Assembly: GCA_003254905.1 (NCBI GenBank)
Contig: QANU01042739.1
Location: forward strand, 66,120-130,119
Direction of reading: 5' to 3'
Length of the DNA: 64,000 nucleotides
From: Nissolia schottii
Lineage: Eukaryota; Streptophyta; Magnoliopsida; Fabales; Fabaceae
This document shows positions 33,805 to 44,500 of the stretch, piece by piece. A program made the translations under genes and the position numbers. Under the pieces are notes generated by a model, which searched no databases, was not told the DNA's origin, and was given only the letters and a program-made list of their open reading frames with translations. Numbering within the stretch: position 1 is the first letter of the stretch; each line of letters opens with the position of its first letter.

Positions 33805-34321
33805 TAAGGGTAAACACGAGTCGTACCCAACCCGCCGACCCGTCAAATCCAACCCAATCCGACCCGGACGGGTCGGCGGGTCAGACCCGAATGATCCGCT
33901 TAAGTTGAAGGGTCGAGTCTCGGGTTCAAAACTCTAAACCCGACTCGACTCGCGACTCGCCTATATATAACAGTAACCCTAATGCTTTTCACTTTCACAG
34001 ACCAGTTTCCCTCTCTGTCTCTCTCAGTTTCACCTTCGATGAGACTTTCACAGTCCCACTCCCCACCTCTCCTTCGTCTTCGCCCACTGACCCGTGCGCA
34101 TCTGCCGCCGCCGACCACGCCGCCGCCCCCGTCCCCTCCACCTCTCGTTCTCCTTCGCGGCTNACCCGCCAAAACCTACCCGACCCGGGCGGGTGGCGGG
34201 TCTGGCGGGTACCCATAAAAAAATTGTGTTTTTTATCCGACCCGACCCGCCCGCCGGACGTCGGGTCAGGTCGGGTCTGTGACACGGGCGGGTCCTACCC
34301 GACTCGACCCGTGTGTCCCTA
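33805..34321. mobile_element. hAT-like element with 8-bp target duplication and promoter-like interior
   Basis: The ends TAAGGGTAAACACGAGTCG and, inverted, TAGGGACACACGGGTCGAG form an imperfect terminal inverted repeat. GTAACCAT flanks it exactly at 33797-33804 and 34322-34329, giving the 8-bp duplication expected for hAT elements. The ends are packed with CCCGACCCG-type repeats. The middle (33960-34160) has TATATATAA, a CT-rich leader and an ATG, as in a gene's 5' end, but the frame is low-complexity and contains one n (34163). Confidence 0.7.
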
Positions 34322-34329
34322 GTAACCAT

Positions 34330-35284
34330 CATGGGACGGATATCACAGGGTACACATTTTCAATTTTTTCCATATTAAAAATTGGTCGTTACTCTATTGA
34401 AATTTTCAATATTTTGTTGCCAAATTCTCACACCACCCTCTCTAGGTATGTTGTGACAAACGGGGTACCAACTTATATTTCATCCATTATTGAGGGGAAT
34501 CCCAGTGGACTCATTAAGGGTGTTTAGCTTTCGAATGAAAACCTATCAACCTAACTACCAACAAGTCGAGTAGAAGGTGAGTGATTTATAAATTAACTTG
34601 ATGTGCCGACCCGACTTACCGATAATATATATATATATATATAATTATTATTATATTATTAATTTATTGAATTTTTTAAATAAAAATTGATTTTTTTTAC
34701 AAAAATATATTCTTTTAAAAATGTCACCGGGTTACCTAAGATCCGACTCGACTTATTGATTGACAGTTCAAGTGGCGTACCCAAAACAGAACAATTGACT
34801 AGAACAAACCCGATTGCTTGAGATTGCGTCAGGTCATTTTCTTGCTGGACTGACCAGCGGCCTATGAACACCGACTACAACTCATACTTCATTTTATCTC
34901 ATCCAACGGTGGATGCAACGCGGGTCTCATTTAAATTTTTTTTATGTATATTGTCTCATGACAATAATATAATATTGCATCAACATAAACACATATTAAA
35001 TATTATTAAAATTTACAAAAGTCTCTTTTGTCTGTAATTGAATGACCGTCATAACTAGAGCCTAGATATAAAGAAGACCACACAACACAACCGTACGGGA
35101 TTTTCATCATTAAGCAAAATAAGCAGAGGTTGGACGGACACGCGATTTCCCAAAGTCAACATGTGAAGTAATGTTGTAACTGACACAAAAGCCAATGACC
35201 CATACAAATCAAACCACCGAGTCCACCACTATGTGCGTACAAGATGGAGCGGGTTAACAAACATCGTTTCCTTTTCGATAATAT
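34330..35284. other. Intergenic DNA, no gene recognised
   Basis: AT-rich with a (TA)n tract at 34627-34642. No coding evidence on either strand. Confidence 0.6.
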
Positions 35285-35487
35285 TATATGTACATTTAAT
35301 TTCATACACTCATATATATATATTATTAATAATGTATAAATTTTATTTTTACGAGTGCACAAATATTATAAATTTGTAAATGATACTTTTAACTATACTT
35401 AATTAAGTGCACAAACATTACATGAGTTAAAATATAAATTTTATATATATAAATACGGGATGTATGTATAATGTATAATTTTTTGTA
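35285..35487 (-). mobile_element. 0.2-kb MITE family M1, copy 3, upstream of the PADRE gene
   Basis: Carries the family blocks ATTATTAATAATGTATAAA, CTTAATTAAGTGCACAAACA and GATGTATGTATAATG in the same order as copies 1 and 5. It ends about 150 bp before the PADRE start codon and contains a TATA-like run at 35442-35455. Confidence 0.7.
35442..35455 (+). promoter_or_regulatory. TATA-like run, possible promoter of the PADRE gene
   Basis: TATATATATAAATA lies 180-193 bp upstream of the ATG at 35635 and inside a MITE. If used, it would give a 5' UTR of about 150 nt. No other TATA box was seen closer to the gene. Inferred from position only. Confidence 0.3.
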
Positions 35488-35634
35488 CATCCCCCCCAAA
35501 AGCCCCAATGTAACGCAACCCAAACCCCAAGCTTCCTTCCTTTTTAACTCAACCCACAACCACGTCATTCTGTGTCTTCACAAAGTTAGTTGCGGGTTCC
35601 CTCATAACAAACCCCTTGAACCGATCCTGATCCG

Positions 35635-36219
35635 ATGGGAAACCAAATCTCACTCCGTCCCTCGGACGCCGCGCCCAAAATCGTCCTGTGCGACGGCTCG
35701 GTTCGCGAATGCGAGCCGCAGCTAACGGTGGCAGAGCTCATGCTGGAGCACCCACAACAAGTGGTGGTTGAGTTCCCTTCAGCCCTGAGCCAGAAGAGGC
35801 CAGCTCCGTTGCCCGCCGACAAGAAGCTGGACAAGAACAAGGTGTACCTGATGCTTCCGGTGAAGCGAGGGAAGGCCGTCGGCTTGAGCGGCGAGGAGTG
35901 CCGCCGCATTCTCTCGGCCGTCAACTCCTCTCGTGCCTTGCATTCCAAGTTTCGTCCGCGGCTCGCGCGCCTGTGCCAGACCACCGGCGTCGCTGGGGAG
36001 GCCGCGGGACCCGCTGGAGTGGTTCGGAGTAAGGAGGAGGAAGGGAGGTGCGGATTTTCCGATGAGGTTTTGCCGGAAATGTTGGAAGCGGCGAGGCCGG
36101 GATATTTGAGCGGGCAGTTGTCGGGGAAAGGGTGGAAGCCTAGCTTGGACACCATTACGGAGAAGAAGGTTGACGGCAAACTCACTCGCTGGTCGTCTCT
36201 CAAGGGTGTTCGGTGGTAA
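35635..36219 (+). CDS. PADRE/DUF4228 domain protein, N-myristoylated
   Basis: A single-exon frame of 194 codons, far richer in GC than its surroundings. It begins MGNQIS, with Gly2 and a Ser at position 6, a good N-myristoylation signal for plasma-membrane attachment. The DUF4228 (PADRE) pattern follows: IVLCDGSVRECEPQLTVAEL (about 16-35), PQQVVVEF, then KNKVYLMLPVKR (about 67-78). The C-terminal GWKPSLDTITEKK block is also a family feature. Length and lack of introns fit the family. PADRE proteins are small plant proteins often induced by pathogens or abiotic stress; their biochemical role is not established. The ATG is the first in frame and the antisense frame is a shadow. Confidence 0.9.
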   Translation: MGNQISLRPSDAAPKIVLCDGSVRECEPQLTVAELMLEHPQQVVVEFPSALSQKRPAPLPADKKLDKNKVYLMLPVKRGKAVGLSGEECRRILSAVNSSRALHSKFRPRLARLCQTTGVAGEAAGPAGVVRSKEEEGRCGFSDEVLPEMLEAARPGYLSGQLSGKGWKPSLDTITEKKVDGKLTRWSSLKGVRW

Positions 36220-37040
36220 ATATTGACGACCGAGTCGGTGTCGACTCATAATTTATTTATTATTAGATAAAATTTTAATGGGATAATAAAATTACATCTA
36301 ATGATAGACAATCGTGAGCGGACACAATATTTTATGTTAACTAAATATAAATATATTTCTTATGAAAAATATTAAGTATATTTATCGTTTTGATTCACAT
36401 TTCATATACTAGTGAAAGGAGAAAATAGAACATATATTTTATTAAAATTCCATCTAATAATTAAAAAAAATAAGTCAATGTAATATTTCATAAAAAAAAT
36501 AATTGAAACAATACAACTATTTTCCCGTGTAAGAATGTAAAAGAAGCAGAGAGGGCATGCGTCGTCTCTGCACGTGTGTGTTTGGTGATTAACATCCTTG
36601 GCCTTTTTTTTTATTATTATTATTGTTGTTGTTTTAATATAAAGAAATGGTACGTGTAATTTAGTTGGTGTGAACACTGTGTCACACTTGATTCAATATT
36701 AGATCGGATTATAGGTGATGACTAAAATGTGAGTAAATAATTGGTTTTTGTACAAATAATTATCATAAATACACTATAAATATCAAATTGATTTTGTGAT
36801 TTTCACATAGTATAGACAAAGAGCATGTATTATTCACTGTAGGAGATTAACCAAAAACGCAGCACTCCATGAACTTGAAGAAGACAACACTCTTTGTTGA
36901 GTAGAAAATGGAAGATGATGATTTCTCTCTCTTGACCACTTCCTTTAAACACAATATTGATGGAGATATTGAACTCTTATGCTTGGTGGAGAGAGGACCA
37001 TATTCTTTCTTTATAGAGGACCATGAAGGGTGCTAGCTTC
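36220..37040. other. 3' flank of the PADRE gene, no gene recognised
   Basis: AT-rich DNA with poly-A and ATTATT tracts; nothing coding. Confidence 0.6.
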
Positions 37041-38500
37041 TGTAACACCCTAGCTAGCTGCTTATGCTTAAGTCGCAACAATGCTCACTAGGTTGTTATC
37101 TGCTTTGGTTGGAATACTTATAACCCTCTATTGTTTGTGAAATACTTAGTATGTCAAAATCATGGACCAATTTAAAACTTGTTCTCTTCTTGGGATATGG
37201 TATAAAATATGAGTTGCGCTTAATATAAATCATATAATGTAAATGATAGAGCTTTGGGCTTAGCGAATTTTAATCAAACATAACCATCAGACAAGTAAAC
37301 AAGCATACGGTCCATCACATATATTTACAATACTTTACATAAGTTATACAATATCCAGTACACATATATTAAGTCATTTTGATTACAACATTTAACTATA
37401 ACAACTTTAGGGCTAACTAAAACACCACTCATCATTTAGCCCTTACAAAACTTCTTCACGATTAGCCTCCTTAGGTATGACTGCTTCATGCAGCGGTCCC
37501 TCACTGCTCACCCCGCTGCTCGATGTCAGTTCTTGGATTCATAAACGAATGGGGGTGAGAACGTCACGTTCTCAGTGGAAAACCTTTGGCATTGAGGAAT
37601 TTCGTTTTTACTTCGTTTATGATCCAGGCCACTCAGGAGATCTCTAAGTGTCATAAATACTAACTTTCCTACTTTATTTTATTCTCCTCTAATCCTAAGC
37701 AGCTTTATCTATGCTATTAGGTGACGAGTCTTTTTTAATCCTTACTCTAGTTATGAAGGAAACAATTTCGTATCGTCATCTCATTTTTTATGATCTTATA
37801 GAGGTTGTCTTGTGAAACCTTTGTCACTTGACATTGCCTTATCACATAGATACATAATAATCATATACGTCACATATAACATGCATGGGGGGATATGGGG
37901 CTCTCTTACCCGCTGTGAGGCTGTGTCCTTCTTGTTATCATACGTCCTCCTCCCTTGTAGCTGTGGCCGTTCAGCTACAACCTACTTCTATTTCTGTATC
38001 GTTTGATGACCAGGCAGCGCTATAACCTGAGTGGTTGCTAACCATAAGTGCACGATGGCATAATTCATCAATCAACGATAGGGAATAACCATCCAACTTG
38101 GGGATGGCGAGGGGCCTGCCCTATCGATGCGACCAGGAGTTGGACTCGTTCTCGTTCTTTCTTTCTCTCTGGCCTGCCCTATCGACGCAACTAGGAGTGT
38201 AATTTCACTTTTTGGACTGCCCTATCGAAGCGACCAGAAGTGTATTTGTTAGGACTTTGTGAAGTGACGCCCTTAAGTATTCATCTTCTCTTCTTTTCTT
38301 TTTAACTTCATCATAAAGTCAGGTCTAAGCCTGCCTTCACATCATTAACCAATCCATCTTGCGGGACTGGTGAGGGGCTTGTCCTGGGGACGTGCCAAGA
38401 GAGGGGATTTCCCTATTCATATAACTAATTTCATCATTAAGGTGTTCTGGGTTACTTGTGGCCGATACCTTCATAAAATCTAGTTTCTCGACACACCTTG
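37041..38500 (+). mobile_element. LE family, copy c (right end not found)
   Basis: Starts TGTAACACCCTAGCTAGCTG. Family landmarks follow: GTTGTTATCTGCTTTGG, CATAAACGAATGGGGGTGAGAA (37540), CCACTCAGGAGATCTCTAAG (37630), AGCAGCTTTATCTATG (37690), a CTCTTACCCGCTGTG block (37900) and AACCAATCCATCTTGC (38345). Similarity fades after about 38450. No coding frame is left. Confidence 0.65.
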
Positions 38501-41225
38501 AATTGTACGTCAGACCAACGTGCGACACGTTGTGACACATAACACTCACTTGAGCCCCACGTGTCACCACACATGGCCCTTATGGTGTCATGTGTCATTG
38601 CCACACCTTTCCCATGAGACAAAGTGTCTCATGCCACCCTCCATGGTGGACAAGTATCCAAGCCATGCATGATACCAGAGCTATCCTTTTATAACTATTT
38701 CCCTTTCTTTATTTTGTCTCGAAGAGAAGAACTCGCATGTGCGCTATTATGAACTTTGACTTGAAGGGATCGACCTCATCAAAATCTCTCTTAATAAAAC
38801 ACAATAAAAAAAACTGAAGAAGAAGAAAAAAAAAAAGAGCACCACAGCCCCAAACAAATTAAGTGACAAACAAACACCACCCAAGCAAAAAACACGAGAA
38901 AAATACGAATAACAAGCCACCACGGCCCCCCATAGAATAATTACGAGCTAATGATTATTTGAAAAACCAGATATGAAAGACCCGAATTTCGCACCACGTG
39001 AGACGCACGTGATGTAGTTATATTTAAACACCGCCCAGATGACATATCCACCACCATGGTTGGTTTTTGGTGCTCTGATCACACCTCACCTCACTTGTAA
39101 GCGAAGCTACTCTCAACCAACGAGCACTTATAAAAGACATCCAATTTAAAATCGGAGTAAGGGATAGTAACTGACTGTGCTTAATTTCTTGATCTCTAAT
39201 TTCCGTTGGACCTGATTCCACTTTACTTTGTTGCCCACTTTTTTTTTCATCAACCACCTTTCAATAATGTGTGATATACTCAACCTATTTCAGTTTTGAG
39301 GAGTTCTATTCTAACAGCAAAGTTGGTATAGGCGCTGACTCTCTCACATCACAATATATCATGAGACCCACACTCACATCACAATACATCATGAAACTCA
39401 CATTCACATCATGTAGAGACTCGGTGTCTATATCAACTATGTTGTTAAAATAACATGTGTTCAGTTTTAGTCCGTTTCAGGAGGTTAACAGCTCAACTGT
39501 AAGATTAAAAACTATTAAGCAACTCACGAATTGTTAAATAGCTTAAAAGCGGTTTCACTCACTGATTAAAATATTGAACATTGGTACTTTGTTTGACAGA
39601 AAAGAAAAATTAAAATTAAAATGAAGTAAGGCTCTCTTCATTCGTAAGTTAAATCAATCTAGCTCACCAAAAATTAGTAGTAGAATAACATTATCTTCCA
39701 ACAAATAATTTATTGTGTATTCAAATTCGACTCATAGATTTGATGGAATGCTGGTAGGAGGAATTCAATTATCGTTATCTATGTTCTATGTTTATTATAC
39801 TTTTGAATTTTTTTTCACTACTTCCTTGAAACGAAATTTCCCACGTTTAAACCAAAGCAAGTAGACCTCACATCACATTTTGATAATCCAAAAGTTTAAG
39901 CCAATAAATTTATGAGTCATCTCACTTTTATATTATTCTCTTAAATACTCATACTTAAATCTCAACAATACCTTATATTATTTTCGTGAATATATATATC
40001 CAATAGCTTAGACTTTTTGGGAGAGCTAATTATTAACAATATGATATCAAAATATTATAACAAAAGGTTTAGAGTTCAATTCATCTTTGGCTCATTTCAA
40101 AAGTGTCCATGCGTTCTTGACGGAACGAGTTACTAGTACTACACTGATTTTTTCAACGTTTGAGATATGGCTAAGGGTAAAAAATCAGTTAACAACACTT
40201 GCAAATGGCCATAAGCATTGGTCGTTAGGTGACAAATGCTGCTTCCTTGTGCTTCTTTCTCTTTTGTTTCGTCCATAGCTTCTTCAGCCTTCTAAACTGG
40301 AATGAATGCATTACAAAATCCAGCTGGACCACCTAATCATTTTATTGGCCAACATAAGTTATGCTTGCCAGATATAAAATGTTAGAAATTGTTAGCCTAA
40401 AATAAAGTTAATCTCATATAACCAACATATGTAACCAATATGCCCTAATTATCAATGTCTAAAAAGTAGGACCAACCATTACCCAGGCAACAGGGTCACC
40501 AGTGATCGCCAATTTAAAATAGAGTTTGTTGTTTATATTCAAGTAATTCAAAACACGATATTGATTTACTTTATTATTGATTATTAGATGAGATTTAAAT
40601 CTTATGCTCCATTGATATTTTATCCAATCATATATCGTAAATGAGTTGACAGAGTGTCCTATAAATATATGAGTAACAGTAACATTTGTCTTTAAAATAT
40701 TATATATATTATTCAAATCAAAGAATTAGCATTTTTCTCACATCCATACAATGTGAGTGAGTCACGCACAAGATTAAATTATTGTTGAAAAAGTACGCAG
40801 AAGTAACATAATTATTTTTATTTTTTTACGGGCATAAGTAACATAAAATTAAAATGCCGTAAAGCAAATGTTATTAGAAGACCCCACGTTGTGAATTTGT
40901 TTGCAAAATTCACTCGGCGATACGATAATTAAGCAATTAATAATAAGTAACAACACATATTTAAAAAAAAAGGGCAGGGAGCAGGTAGATCTCTCGGTTG
41001 TTAATTTGTTAAAATGGCTTACTGTTTCTGCTAATCTTCTTTGTAAGTCACCAACTTCTACTGAAATCTCACCGGCCAAGTTGCTTCATTCCCAAAGATG
41101 TTTTTCTTTTTCTTATTCACATAATGGAAAACCCAATCATCAAACGGCCAGCGAATTAGCTAGCCCCCGTCTAATGTCGGTTGGAAGTTGATTCTTTAAT
41201 GTTTAAAGAGTAATAATAGAATCAA
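38501..41225. other. Intergenic DNA, no gene recognised
   Basis: Short repeats of ACGTGTCA, GTGACACAT and GTGTCATGTGTCA near 38520-38630, and near-direct repeats CTCACATCACAATA at 39340-39385. No coding evidence. Open frames are short and AT-driven. Confidence 0.55.
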
Positions 41226-41362
41226 TGGGGTTAGACCAAGTAGCAAGTGGTTTGGACCTTGTGTACACAGTTATTCCTGCTGGGAGACTTACCCGCCATA
41301 ATCAGGTGCGCAACCCAATTCAACCTGGATTAGTCGAGGCAAAGCTTTGGATATCTGACAGG
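41226..41362 (+). mobile_element. tRNA-derived SINE, copy 3 (old)
   Basis: The order GACCAAGTAGCAAGTGG, ACAGTTATTCCTGCTGGGAG, CATAATCAGGTGCGCAACCC, GATTAGTCGAGGCAAAGC follows the SINE at 47770-47958. The internal promoter is degraded. It lies about 230 bp upstream of the xylosidase gene. Confidence 0.6.
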
Positions 41363-41495
41363 CAACCTAAAAGAAATAAGACACCAATTAAATTTTTTGT
41401 ATCTTTCTATATCAATTAAACATAATTATTTGAAATGAGAGAATGCAATCCATATCAATGAACATTGAACATTGGCATTTGGATATGTCACCACA

Positions 41496-41509
41496 CTATA
41501 TATATATAA
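41496..41509 (+). promoter_or_regulatory. TATA box of the xylosidase gene
   Basis: TATATATATATAA-type run 80-93 bp upstream of the ATG at 41589. The spacing fits a start site near 41530 and a short 5' UTR. Confidence 0.5.
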
Positions 41510-41588
41510 TTCCCTCCACCCCCTTAACTACTCAAAGAACCAAAGCATTTATATCTCTTTTCTTCTTTTATTTCCTTCTCATCATCAA

Positions 41589-44500
41589 ATGGCTCATTCC
41601 ATCTTATTGCCCCTCATTCTCATCCTCCTCCTTTCAGGCGGCGGCGAGGCACGCGGCCCCTTCGCCTGCGACCCTACGGAAGCAGCGACAAGGAACTTGC
41701 CATTTTGCAAGGTGTCGTTGCCGCTAGGGGCGAGGGTGAAGGACCTCATTGGGAGGATGACAATGGAAGAGAAGGTTAGGCTCCTAGTGAACAACGCCGC
41801 CGCAGTTCCGCGGCTTGGGATCAAAGGGTATGAGTGGTGGTCCGAGGCACTCCACGGAGTTTCAAATGTGGGCCCAGGAACCAAGTTTGGTGGGCCCTTC
41901 CCCGGCGCCACTAGCTTCCCTCAAGTCATCACTACCGCTGCTTCATTCAATGCATCCTTGTGGGAAGCAATTGGGCGGGTGAGTACGTACATTCATTTGC
42001 TTACAAGTCAATCAAAACAATAAAGCTTTTTCGTGTTATTTTTGATAATGAGTCCTGCTACACGTACACTAAAAACCATACACCATACATACACCCCGTA
42101 CTTATATGCATCAAGTTTGTGTTTTAACTCATGTAATGTTTGTGCACTTAATTAAATATGGTTAAGAGTATCATTTATAAGATTGTAATGTTTATGCACT
42201 CGTGAAAATAAAGTTTGTGCATTATTAATGGTGTATGTATGAGTGCATGTACATGTAGCATTTTTGTTTTCATAATTAATAAATTTTTTTAGTTTATCAC
42301 ATGTCTCATAAAGTAAATATTCTTTTATACTATTTTTGTTTCTTTTTTTTTTATAAGTTTAAATCTAAATTCAGTGACTTTTATCATCGTTTCATATTTT
42401 ATATGATTATGATAAATATTTTATTTGTCAAATTATTAAAAGAATCAACTTGTGAGAGATTTCGAGATCTGGGAATTATTTGAGATTATGATATATTCCT
42501 TTACAAATATTGTATTGAAAAATATTGATTTATCATATGACACATCAATATATCATATTAAATCATAAAATTATAATAAAATTTAATGAATTTAATTCTA
42601 AAATTTGTCAAAAATAGAAAAAAATAGTACGAGTTTGTATTTACCCCATAAGACACGTGAGAAACCACCTATTATATATGAGTTTCACTTTCTCAATCAA
42701 TGATAAAAGACGACATATAATAAAGTTATGTAAAAAATAAACACAAGAAATTTATACCCACAATATATACTTGTGTCTTTTATGTAAAATAAATACTAGG
42801 ATTTTCATTTTCAATTAATTATATATTGACGTTATATAATTTTCATGATAATTACTATAAATATTAAATAATTTGAATGATATAATATTAATTATATAAT
42901 TACTGATAGTTTAAATAAATTTTATATCAATAATGAATTAAAATTAAATTCAATAGTTAAATGTACCAAAAAAACAATTAAATAGTTAATATCAGCTGTC
43001 GCATTTAAGTGTAAAATTTATTCTGTGCTTAAAATATCTTCCAATAGTAATATAACTATAAAATGATTTTTTTAATCCATAGAAAAACAAACAAAAAAAA
43101 TCTGGTGCTTAAAATTTATTGGTTGACGTCTGATTAGACAGAGACAATATTATATGAATAATATTCTGTAAAAAAAAAAAATAACGAATTCATCATCCTT
43201 GATCCGAATCATAGAATGCATGTGACAATAAGCTCTAATGTTTTTGAGTGAGACGTTACCTGGAACTATAATAGAACATGGATTCATCATCATCCTTTTG
43301 TTCTTCCTTTCTTTCTTTTCCAAATATGAAATGTGCAGGGGCAAGTGTTGTAAGAGAGTAAGATGGAGTTAGTGAAAAAAAAATGAGCTTTCCCTCGTGC
43401 CTTTCATAGGGCTAATTAATGACACTCATTATGTCATTAAATTGGTAGACTAAATCTATCTATTAGAAAAAAAAGTCCATACACAAAATTCATATCATGT
43501 CATATCTACTTATGAATATAATTATTAAGCCCAGCAACAATGTTATTGATCACATAATTTGGGCTAAACAATACGTTACAATCTTTTAACATCTTAATTG
43601 ATTTGAGTTTTGATACTAAAAGAAAATTGTGATTTAGTAGTACACAATTTAAAACCAAAAAAGAAAAAACCTTACATATTCTCTATTTAAAGACCATATA
43701 AATTTCCTTTCAACAAAACTGCATTACTTTCATTATATTTTATCCACTTTTTTTGAGTTTATCTCATCAAAATCTTTATCACAAATTTGTAAAAGATTAA
43801 ATAAGTGTTAAATTACAAAGTTGATATGGACAAGGAAACATTACTTTTCATTATTATTAAAACTCTATGCTGTAACTTTATGAAGATGTTTAATAAGAGT
43901 AGCATAATTTAATAAAGAGCGTTTTTTATATGCACATCAATTGGATTTTATCAAATGTGTAATTTTCAGTATAATTATTTTAAAATTCAAACACTTAGAG
44001 TAAAGGGTTTAGGGTATATCAAAATTAAATCTATATTAATATACTCTTAATTTTACACTTTATAATATTAGCCTTCAAGTTTACTTGAAGGATTATAAAA
44101 AAAAAAAATTATCCTTCAAGTTGTGTTTTGCTCACTCTTTGCAAAGTGTGTAATTTATTGGGAGAGATCTGACTCAATTCGTTTGGTTCTGCTGTTACCA
44201 ACATAGTAACCTCTGTTTTCTGAGCAAGATGGAAAATATAGTTAACCACTACTTAATGTTAGACAGCAGCTCCACAACAATTTTGGCACACTTTGATTTG
44301 AATTATGTGCAATGTACCCTATATTGATTTAATTCTCTACCTTGCCTTTTATGCTAAACAAGAATCTTTTAGCAAACCCATGACTATTTTTTTGGGGCGT
44401 TATTAGATCAATGACTACAAAATATAGATAACCTTATGAAAAAAAGGTTACAGTGAAAAGGAACTCTCTTTATTTTAATTAAGGCATTGGGCTTAAGGCT

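Noticed and set aside
33900-34332. Several overlapping Arg- and Pro-rich ORFs on both strands
   Set aside because: They come from CCCGACCCG repeats in the hAT-like element and are open on both strands because of base composition.
35586-36249. Long minus-strand ORFs opposite the PADRE gene
   Set aside because: They are shadows of a GC-rich coding exon. The plus strand has the family motifs and the myristoylation start.
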